NCBI RefSeq assembly: GCF_900108365.1
Contig: NZ_FNWQ01000007.1
Location: 182,997 to 246,996 of the forward strand
Length of the DNA stretch: 64,000 nucleotides
Direction of reading: 5' to 3'
From: Chryseobacterium culicis
GTDB taxonomy: Bacteria > Bacteroidota > Bacteroidia > Flavobacteriales > Weeksellaceae
The notes below the pieces were generated by a model, which saw only the letters and a list, made by a program, of their open reading frames with translations, was not told the origin of the DNA and searched no databases. The position numbers and the translations under genes are program-made. Positions 44,527-51,921 of the stretch are shown one piece after another. Position 1 is the stretch's first letter. Every line of letters begins with the position of its first letter.

Positions 44527-46317
44527 TTATTTACCTTCTTCCATTTTTCTTTTCAACTCTGCTAATGCATCGATGTCTCCAAGTGTAGATCTTTCTTCGT
44601 TGTTAGAAGAAGAAGTTACGTTTCTAGAAGAAGATTCTTTTACGTTTTTCTTTTCTTCGTCTCTGAAGATACCTGTGTGAGATACTACTACTCTCTTGAA
44701 TTCTTTGTTGAATTCGATTACTTTGAACTGAGCATCTTCACCTTTTTTGATTTTAGATCCATCTTCTTTCTCTAATAATCTTGAAGGGCAGAATGCTTCT
44801 ACTTCAGCATCTTCGAATTGAACAGAAGCTCCTTTATCGTGAACTTCTACAGCTTTACCAGCGTGGATAGTTCCTTCAGCATATTTAGTTTCGAATTTAT
44901 CCCATGGGTTTTCAGTCAATTGCTTGTGACCTAGAGATAGTCTTCTAGCCTGAATATCTAATTCAAGAACTACAACGTCTAATTTATCACCTACTGCGCA
45001 GAACTCAGACGGGTGCTTGATTTTCTTAGTCCAAGAAAGATCAGAAATGTAGATTAATCCGTCGATACCTTCTTCTAACTCTACGAATACACCGAAGTTA
45101 GTGAAGTTTCTTACAGTTCCTACATGCTGAGATCCTACAGGATACTTAGCTTCAATGTTTTCCCATGGATCTTTAGACAATTGCTTGATACCAAGAGAAA
45201 TTTTTCTTTCTTCTCTATCTAAAGTTAATACTTCAGCTTCTACTTCATCACCTACTTTTACGAAATCTCCGGCAGATCTTAAGTGAGTAGACCAAGACAT
45301 TTCAGAAACGTGGATTAATCCTTCTACACCTGGAGCAATTTCTACGAATGCACCATAGTCAGCAAGAACTACTACTTTTCCTTTTACTTTGTCTCCCACT
45401 TTCAGGTCAGCAGAAAGAGCATCCCAAGGATGAGCTTCTAATTGCTTCATACCTAGTTGGATTCTTGTTTTCTCATCATCGAAATCAAGGATTACCACTT
45501 TTACAGTCTGTCCGTCCTCAAGGATTTCAGATGGGTGGTTCACTCTAGACCAAGAAAGGTCTGTAATGTGGATCAATCCATCTACTCCTCCTAAGTCAAT
45601 GAATACACCGTAAGAAGTAATGTTCTTAACAGTTCCTTCAAGAACCTGACCTTTTTCAAGCTGAGCGATGATTTCTTTTTTCTGACCTTCGATATCTGCT
45701 TCGATCAATGCTTTGTGAGATACCACTACGTTTTTGAACTCAGGGTTGATTTTCACAACTTTGAACTCCATAGTTTTTCCTACGAACTGATCGTAATCTT
45801 TAATTGGCTTAACGTCAATTTGAGAACCAGGTAAGAATGCTTCGATTCCGTGAACGTCTACGATCATACCACCTTTAGTTCTGGATTTAACAAAACCGTT
45901 AACGATTTCTCCAGTTTCGTGAAGTTCGTTTACTTTATCCCAAGCTTTAAGCGTTCTTGCTTTTCTGTGAGATAACTGTAATTGTCCAGTTTTGTCTTCT
46001 CTCTTGTCAACCATTACTTCTACCTCATCACCTACTTTTAGGCCTTGGTTGTAACGGAATTCGTTTAGAGAGATAACACCTTCTGATTTGAAGTTGATGT
46101 CTACGATAGCTTCTTTATCAGTTAATCTTACAACTTTACCAATTAGAACGTCGTTATCGTCTAAGTTGTTTAATGATCCGTTGTAGATTTCTTCTAAATC
46201 GCTTTTTTCTTTTCTCGCATCTGCATCAAGACCTGATTCGAATGAATCCCAATCAAATTGTTCTGGTGCTACGTTTTGGTTTAATAAAACCTCTGCTGAA
46301 TTTGTCTCTTTTGACAT
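44527..46317 (-). CDS. rpsA: 30S ribosomal protein S1
   Basis: A 596-aa protein with six S1 RNA-binding domains (the first near 55-120, the last near 465-530), each with the V-x-x-[IV]-x-x-[FY]-G-x-F/[AG]-[FV]-V/I-x-[LI] pattern, for example GTVKNITSYGVFIDLGGVDG and GTVRNFTNFGVFVELEEGID. It helps bind mRNA leaders on the 30S subunit. The C-terminus is charged and low-complexity, as usual in Flavobacteriia. A -7 box at 46439-46446 gives a leader of about 115 bases, in which autoregulation would be expected. Confidence 0.96.
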   Translation of the reverse strand: MSKETNSAEVLLNQNVAPEQFDWDSFESGLDADARKEKSDLEEIYNGSLNNLDDNDVLIGKVVRLTDKEAIVDINFKSEGVISLNEFRYNQGLKVGDEVEVMVDKREDKTGQLQLSHRKARTLKAWDKVNELHETGEIVNGFVKSRTKGGMIVDVHGIEAFLPGSQIDVKPIKDYDQFVGKTMEFKVVKINPEFKNVVVSHKALIEADIEGQKKEIIAQLEKGQVLEGTVKNITSYGVFIDLGGVDGLIHITDLSWSRVNHPSEILEDGQTVKVVILDFDDEKTRIQLGMKQLEAHPWDALSADLKVGDKVKGKVVVLADYGAFVEIAPGVEGLIHVSEMSWSTHLRSAGDFVKVGDEVEAEVLTLDREERKISLGIKQLSKDPWENIEAKYPVGSQHVGTVRNFTNFGVFVELEEGIDGLIYISDLSWTKKIKHPSEFCAVGDKLDVVVLELDIQARRLSLGHKQLTENPWDKFETKYAEGTIHAGKAVEVHDKGASVQFEDAEVEAFCPSRLLEKEDGSKIKKGEDAQFKVIEFNKEFKRVVVSHTGIFRDEEKKNVKESSSRNVTSSSNNEERSTLGDIDALAELKRKMEEGK

Positions 46318-46438
46318 TTTCTAATAAAATTTGTATTCCTTCTTTTTTAACGGTTTGAATAAATGCAGATTAAAAAATACGGAAGTAATTAATTGTAAGT
46401 AATTTACCCTTCAAACCTTCTAGCCACAAAAGTGGGTG

Positions 46439-46446
46439 CAAAGATA
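46439..46446 (-). promoter_or_regulatory. -7 box of rpsA
   Basis: Reads TATCTTTG on the minus strand; TTG 20 bp upstream (46467-46469) may be the -33 element. The leader is about 115 bases. Confidence 0.6.
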
Positions 46447-46727
46447 AGAATTTTATTTAAGATAAACAATAGATTTCCCTATACTAATATTTAACTTATA
46501 TGTTTAAAAATCAATACCTTGATTAAAAGAATGCTTCGACTGTACTCAGGATGACCTATCTAATACTAACAGTTTTTAAATTAATTTAGAATAAGGTAAT
46601 AATCCTCTGTCATGCTGAGCGCAGTCGAATCTTCTATAATAAGTACAAGACAATATGATATTCTTCATTTCGCTACGCTTCATTCAGAATGACAGTAACA
46701 CACAATTAAAGAAGCGCAACACTTCCC

Positions 46728-46789
46728 TATCTTTGCAAACTCTTAAACTCCTGTACTCTCACCAACACCACCTAAATTCATTACCTTTG
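46728..46789 (+). promoter_or_regulatory. Two -7 boxes upstream of the DEAD-box gene
   Basis: TATCTTTG (46728-46735) and TACCTTTG (46782-46789) both match TAnnTTTG. The second ends 4 bp before the ATG at 46794, so transcripts from it would start at or next to the start codon. Confidence 0.5.
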
Positions 46790-46793
46790 CACT

Positions 46794-48101
46794 ATGGAAT
46801 TACAACCGATCTATCAAAAACTGCAGATTCAGGATATGAATCAGATGCAGAAATCTGCTTATAAAGCGTCTGAAAACAATACAGACATTGTTTTGCTCTC
46901 TCCTACAGGATCTGGAAAGACACTTGCTTTTTTATTTCCTGTATTGAGAAACCTGAAAAAAAATATTCAGGGAGTTCAGGCATTAATATTAGTTCCTGCC
47001 AGAGAACTGGCTTTACAGATTGAGCAGGTTTTTAAAGCGATGGGATCAGATTTCAAAGTATCTGTCTGCTATGGCGGACATGATAAAAAAATTGAGGTTA
47101 ATAATTTAATTGAAGCTCCCGCCGTACTCATCGGAACTCCGGGAAGAGTTACCTACCATTTAAGAAATAATAATTTTGATCCTAAAACCATTAAAACCCT
47201 GGTTCTTGATGAATTCGACAAAGCTTTGGAACTGGGTTTTCATGATGATATGGAATTTATTTCCCATTCTTTAAAAGGACTTTCTCAAAGAATTTTAACC
47301 TCTGCCACGGCTATGGACGAAATTCCTGCTTTTACCGGTTTAAAAGATGAAAAAGTCATCAGTTTCCTTAAAGAAAATGATGTAAAACCAGATCTTCAGC
47401 TGAGAAAAGTGATGACTATTCCAGAGGAAAAGCTGGACACACTTTTCAATCTGGTGTGTAAAATCGGGAATAAGAGAACATTAATCTTCTGCAACCACCG
47501 TGAAGCTGTAGACCGTATCTCTGAACTTCTTCATCAGATGGGAATCGACAGGGAAACCTTCCATGGCGGTATGGAGCAGGACGAAAGAGAACGCGCACTG
47601 CTAAAATTCAGAAATGATTCTGCAAGAATTCTCATTACCACCGATCTGGCCGCCCGCGGACTGGATATTCCTGAGGTGGAATCTATTGTTCATTATCAGC
47701 TTCCCCCCAAAGAAGATGCTTTCATCCACAGAAACGGACGTACCGCAAGAATGAACGCCAAAGGCTTTGTCTACCTGATCATGACAGAGGAAGAAAATTT
47801 CCCGTTCATTAAAAACAATACACCGGAAGAAAGTGTTGCCGGATTTACGAAAGTTCCGCAGAAAACACCTTTCCAGACTGTTTATATCAGCGCAGGAAAA
47901 AAAGACAAAGTAAATAAAGTGGATATTGTAGGGTATCTGTTAAAGAAAGGAGAACTGCAAAAAGAAGATGTAGGAATTATAGAAGTAAAAGATACCACGT
48001 CCTATGTTGCCATTTCCAGAAATAAAGTAAACGCACTTTTAAAAAAGCTCCAGAACGAAAAACTGAAAGGAAAGAAAGTGAAAATGGAGGTTGCTTACTA
48101 A
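46794..48101 (+). CDS. DEAD-box RNA helicase
   Basis: A 435-aa superfamily 2 helicase. Motif I SPTGSGKT (36-43), Ia VPARELALQ, motif II DEFD (a DEAD variant) in VLDEFDKALELG, motif III SAT in LTSATAMDE, and C-terminal motifs ILITTDLAARGLDIPEV and HRNGRTARM. After the two RecA lobes comes a basic C-terminal domain of about 90 residues (to KGKKVKMEVAY) resembling the DbpA-type RNA-binding domain in position, though I cannot confirm it. It probably acts in ribosome assembly or RNA turnover. Confidence 0.9.
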   Translation: MELQPIYQKLQIQDMNQMQKSAYKASENNTDIVLLSPTGSGKTLAFLFPVLRNLKKNIQGVQALILVPARELALQIEQVFKAMGSDFKVSVCYGGHDKKIEVNNLIEAPAVLIGTPGRVTYHLRNNNFDPKTIKTLVLDEFDKALELGFHDDMEFISHSLKGLSQRILTSATAMDEIPAFTGLKDEKVISFLKENDVKPDLQLRKVMTIPEEKLDTLFNLVCKIGNKRTLIFCNHREAVDRISELLHQMGIDRETFHGGMEQDERERALLKFRNDSARILITTDLAARGLDIPEVESIVHYQLPPKEDAFIHRNGRTARMNAKGFVYLIMTEEENFPFIKNNTPEESVAGFTKVPQKTPFQTVYISAGKKDKVNKVDIVGYLLKKGELQKEDVGIIEVKDTTSYVAISRNKVNALLKKLQNEKLKGKKVKMEVAY

Positions 48102-48132
48102 AGCCCTAATTCCATTGATGTTACCATAATAG

Positions 48133-48182
48133 GTCATTGCGAGAATTGTAGACTGCTTTGTTGCTTCACTTCCCGCAATGAC
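48133..48182. repeat. REP-like inverted repeat
   Basis: Ends are inverted: GTCATTGCG at 48133 and CGCAATGAC at 48174-48182, enclosing CTGCTTTGTTGCTTC. It lies between the convergent helicase and SMP-30 genes and may serve as a terminator. Confidence 0.65.
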
Positions 48183-48189
48183 ATTTCTT

Positions 48190-49083
48190 TTATTTAATTC
48201 CTCTTACTCTTGTAGGGAAAGTATATACAGATTTTGAGGCCGTGATAAAAAGTATATTATTGTTTTTTCCGCCAAAAGCAACATTGGATGTCCATTTTTC
48301 CGGGATAGGAATATGATAGATCTTTTTTCCCAAACGGTTAAAAACATGCACTCCATCTCCGGTCAGATACAGATTCCCGTGTTTATCCAGTTCCATTCCG
48401 TCTGAACCCATTTCGCAGAATAACTTTTTCTCAGACAGCTTCCCATCGCCCAGTATATCATAGACGTAGGTTTTTCCTGCATCAATATCAGAAATATATA
48501 ATTTCTTTAATTTTTCGCTTCCTACAATTCCGTTAGGCTGAGTAAAAGTATCGAGCTTGGTTACTTTTCCGGTTTTATCCCTGTAATAAAGGCTTTTATG
48601 CTGAATTTCCTGTTTAAACCCGATCCAGTAATCTCTTTCATACAGAGGATCTGTAAAGTACATTCCTCCGTTTTCATCATTCCAGACATCATTAGGGCCA
48701 TTCAGTCTTTTTCCTTCAAAGTCTTTAAGCAGCACTTCCACTTTTTTATCTTTGGAAATTTTCCATATTTCCCCCTGATCATCGGAGCAGGTAATTAAAT
48801 ACCCGTCTTTATCGAAATGTGTTCCGTTTGCCCTTCCGGTTTTATCTAAAAACTCTATAACCTTATTGCTTTTCCAGTCCCAGTAATAGATTTTATCGTT
48901 GGGCTGATCTGTAAAATAAACATTTCCTTCCTGATCTGCAGATGGTCCTTCTGTGAAACTGAACTTGTCGGAAACCATTTCCGGCTGTACTCCTTCATAA
49001 AACATTTTACTATAATTTACTGATTGACAGTTTACCAATGCGAAAACCAAACCAATCATGCTTATTTTAAAGATATTCTTCAT
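48190..49083 (-). CDS. SMP-30/gluconolactonase family lipoprotein
   Basis: A 297-aa protein with a lipoprotein signal (MKNIFKISMIGLVFALVNC; Cys19 likely lipidated). The rest is a six-bladed beta-propeller of the SMP-30/Gnl/LRE family: FTEGPSADQEGNVYFTDQPND (metal Glu near the start), GRANGTHFDKDGYLITCSD, KRLNGPNDVWNDENGGMYFTDP (Asn-Asp ligand) and ISDIDAGKTYVYD. Members are lactonases that need a divalent metal. Membrane-anchored, in the periplasm or at the outer membrane. Confidence 0.88.
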   Translation of the reverse strand: MKNIFKISMIGLVFALVNCQSVNYSKMFYEGVQPEMVSDKFSFTEGPSADQEGNVYFTDQPNDKIYYWDWKSNKVIEFLDKTGRANGTHFDKDGYLITCSDDQGEIWKISKDKKVEVLLKDFEGKRLNGPNDVWNDENGGMYFTDPLYERDYWIGFKQEIQHKSLYYRDKTGKVTKLDTFTQPNGIVGSEKLKKLYISDIDAGKTYVYDILGDGKLSEKKLFCEMGSDGMELDKHGNLYLTGDGVHVFNRLGKKIYHIPIPEKWTSNVAFGGKNNNILFITASKSVYTFPTRVRGIK

Positions 49084-49337
49084 GCTACATTTTTAAAGCT
49101 GCAATTTACAATATGACACACAGGTTTCAAAATATTTTCTCTTTTTGATACAATAAAAATCATTAATGTAAAATGTCCTAATTATCCTATTTTTTAAGTA
49201 GATCATATTAGTAGTGCAAGGATATAATCCGGAGCTTTGCAGTAAAAGGATCAATCACTTTTTTAATGCAGAATATTATTAAAAGAGAAATGAATCCGGA
49301 TGAAAATTGTACCAAAATATTTTTATAGCACATCACA

Positions 49338-50780
49338 ATGAGCGCAGAGTCTAACCATATCAAGTCCTTGGAAATAGAAAATGAAGATTTCAGAAATTCG
49401 GTCGGAACCATGGATGAAACCGGAAAAAGAAAATGGATTTTTCCCAGAAAGCCCAAAGGAAAATATACCCGCTACAGAAATTATACAAGCTATCTTCTTC
49501 TTGCTATATTTTTCGGATTGCCCTTCGTAAAAATTAACAATAATCCTTTTCTTCTCATTAATGTTATCGACAGAAAATTTTTTATTATTGGACAGCCGTT
49601 TTACCTGCAGGATTTTTTTATCCTTGCCTTGGGTGCAGTTACATCCGTGATCTTCGTCATGCTGTTTACCGTAGTTTTCGGAAGAATTTTCTGTGGATGG
49701 CTGTGCCCTCAGACCCTTTTTATGGAAATGGTTTTCCGCAAAATTGAATATTGGATTGAAGGTGACCGAAATAAACAGATGAAGCTTGACAGACAGGAAT
49801 GGGATAGCGAAAAAATCCGGAAAAGACTTACGAAATGGTCTGTTTTTCTCCTCATTTCATTACTCATTACTCACTTCATGTTTATGTATATTGTGGGGTA
49901 TGAAGAAGTTTTCCGTATTATGAATGAAGGCCCCGCCGGAAACTCCATGAAATTTACAGCCATGGTATTTTTCACCATGACATTTTATTTTGTTTTTGCA
50001 TGGCTTCGGGAGCAGGTATGTACATTGGTGTGCCCGTACGGCAGGCTTCAGGGAGTGTTGATTGACAAACAGACAATTAATGTTTACTACGATTTTAAAA
50101 GAGGCGAAGGCCGCGCAAAATGGAGAAACAATGAAGACAGAAAAGCTGCCGGAAAAGGAGATTGTATAGACTGTAACCAGTGTGTGGCAGTATGTCCCAC
50201 AGGCATTGATATCAGAAACGGCCAGCAATTGGAGTGTGTAAACTGCACGGCATGCATTGATGCCTGCGATGAAGTGATGGAAAAAGTAGGCTTGCCTAAA
50301 GGACTCGTACGCTATGCTACAGAAGCCGAAATTGAAAATCAGGATAAGTTCCGGTTTACTCCAAGAATGAAAGCTACAACCGTTATTCTTGCGCTTCTTA
50401 TGGGTTTCCTCGGATTCTTAATGTATGACAGGGGTTCTATGGAAGCGAAATTCATCAAACCGGCAGGTTCTACATTTTTTGTTAAAGACGGTAAGATCAC
50501 CAATACTTTTATTTATACTCTTCTGAATAAATCGAATGAGAAAAAAACGCTGACTATTAAAGTAATCACTCCAAACAATGCTGAAATCACTTATTTTGGT
50601 TCCGAAAAAATCATATTAAAAGGAGACCAGATTCTGAAAGGAAACATTAATATTTCCTTCCCTGAGGAAGAGATTAAATTCTCAAAACAAAATATGGTGA
50701 TTGGAGTTTTTGATGAAAAAGGAAAGCTGGTAGACTCTTTTGAAACTACTTTTGAAGGACCTTTTAAGTTAGCTTTGTAG
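49338..50780 (+). CDS. ccoG: Cytochrome c oxidase accessory protein CcoG
   Basis: A 480-aa membrane-bound ferredoxin-like protein (FixG/RdxA type). Several helices surround an N-terminal FCGWLCPQTLF (Cys pair), then CTLVCPYGRLQG, and a two-cluster 4Fe-4S region with CIDCNQCVAVCPTG and CVNCTACIDACDE (about 275-310). The C-terminal half is an exported Ig-like domain. CcoG assists copper delivery for cbb3-type cytochrome c oxidase. It normally sits in a ccoNOQP-ccoGHIS cluster; here no cco gene is adjacent. Confidence 0.92.
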   Translation: MSAESNHIKSLEIENEDFRNSVGTMDETGKRKWIFPRKPKGKYTRYRNYTSYLLLAIFFGLPFVKINNNPFLLINVIDRKFFIIGQPFYLQDFFILALGAVTSVIFVMLFTVVFGRIFCGWLCPQTLFMEMVFRKIEYWIEGDRNKQMKLDRQEWDSEKIRKRLTKWSVFLLISLLITHFMFMYIVGYEEVFRIMNEGPAGNSMKFTAMVFFTMTFYFVFAWLREQVCTLVCPYGRLQGVLIDKQTINVYYDFKRGEGRAKWRNNEDRKAAGKGDCIDCNQCVAVCPTGIDIRNGQQLECVNCTACIDACDEVMEKVGLPKGLVRYATEAEIENQDKFRFTPRMKATTVILALLMGFLGFLMYDRGSMEAKFIKPAGSTFFVKDGKITNTFIYTLLNKSNEKKTLTIKVITPNNAEITYFGSEKIILKGDQILKGNINISFPEEEIKFSKQNMVIGVFDEKGKLVDSFETTFEGPFKLAL

Positions 50781-50947
50781 GTAATAGGTTGCTGGATTAG
50801 GGATTTGAGATTAAGAAAATACTCTGAAAATATTGAAATAGCGTACTTGTGATCCAGTAAGTAACACCATCAACAAAATCAACTAATAACCACGAACAAA
50901 AAAAACAACCAGCAACTTTAAACTCAAAACCTTACACTTTAAACTCA

Positions 50948-51832
50948 TCAAGCCTTATATTTCCTCATAAACTGAGTAGGGGTCATTCCGGAGCTTTTCC
51001 GGAATACTCTTACAAAGTAAGAATACTCTTCATATCCTAAACGAAAAGCAATTTCCACGAGGCTTTCATCCAGGTACATCAGCATTCTTTTGGCCTCCAG
51101 CACTACTCTTTCTGTAATAACATCTGTTGCTGTTTTCTGAACTACCGTTTGTACAATCCTGTTTAAATGTTTAGATGAAATTCCCATTAAGGAAGAATAA
51201 TAAGCTATTGATTTATGTTTTTCAAAATGCTGTTCAATCAAATTTTCGAAATCCTGATAGTGTTTAAAATAAGACAGCCCAGCAGTGGCATCCATGGTAT
51301 CAAAGTCCTTTGAAAACAATCTTGTGGCATTAATAAAAATCTGGGACATGAGCGATAGAATAAAACCTTCTCTCATGATGTTTTTCGCCTGATGTTCTTT
51401 TCCCAGTTCCTGAAATAAAGATACATTTTTCTTCAGTTCCAAGGCATCCAGCTGAAGCTTTCTTGGAAAAGATACGGATCCGAAAAAGGGAAAATTTCTC
51501 AGCTTCTGATTTACATAATGCATCTCATAAAACTCCTGAGAACAAAAGAAAATATAGCCTTCGATGTCTTCGGAAAGTTCCCAGCTGTGAATCTGCCCGG
51601 GTGACAAAAAGAAAAAACTTCCTTCAGAAACATCATATCTTTGAAAATCAATTTCATGCACTCCTGTTCCCCGGGTAAAAAGAACTGCCGCATAAAAATC
51701 ATGCCGGTGAGGCTTTTCAATATGCCGGTGTCCCAGTACCAAATGATTTTTCATTGTATTAAAATAAAAATCTGATGTATGGGTACCTGCCTGGAAAAGA
51801 TTAATATGAAGAACTGAGATCGGATTCATCAT
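50948..51832 (-). CDS. AraC family regulator
   Basis: A 294-aa protein with an N-terminal AraC-type cupin (about 25-110, with HRHIEKPHRHDFYAAVLFTRG and FFFLSPGQIHSWELS) and C-terminal double HTH (ISSKHLNRIVQTVVQKTATDVI and LVEIAFRLGYEEYSYFVRVFRKSSGMTPTQFMRKY). It is the flavobacterial 'AraC' layout seen near catabolic operons, but there is no obvious neighbouring target. Two ATGs (51832, 51829) are possible. A -7 box lies at 51858-51865. Confidence 0.86.
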   Translation of the reverse strand: MMNPISVLHINLFQAGTHTSDFYFNTMKNHLVLGHRHIEKPHRHDFYAAVLFTRGTGVHEIDFQRYDVSEGSFFFLSPGQIHSWELSEDIEGYIFFCSQEFYEMHYVNQKLRNFPFFGSVSFPRKLQLDALELKKNVSLFQELGKEHQAKNIMREGFILSLMSQIFINATRLFSKDFDTMDATAGLSYFKHYQDFENLIEQHFEKHKSIAYYSSLMGISSKHLNRIVQTVVQKTATDVITERVVLEAKRMLMYLDESLVEIAFRLGYEEYSYFVRVFRKSSGMTPTQFMRKYKA

Positions 51833-51857
51833 CTATATATTGTATCTAAAGATTTTA

Positions 51858-51865
51858 CAAATTTA
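51858..51865 (-). promoter_or_regulatory. -7 box of the AraC gene
   Basis: Reads TAAATTTG on the minus strand (TAnnTTTG), 25 bp before the ATG at 51832. Confidence 0.5.
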
Positions 51866-51921
51866 GACAAAAAAAGGACCGGTATATACCGATCCTCTTT
51901 TATCTGTATCTTGAATGTCTT

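Larger units (their letters stand above)
46318..46793. repeat. Intergenic region with REP-like inverted repeat and two promoters
   Basis: Contains the rpsA promoter (46439-46446, minus), a pair of inverted 23-bp copies of a motif like CTTCGACTGCGCTCAG (46530-46552 and 46607-46630), followed by a further piece around 46665-46695 ending AGAATGACAG, and -7 boxes for the helicase gene. The motif resembles a dispersed intergenic repeat common in Flavobacteriia (from memory). No gene is visible. Confidence 0.65.
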
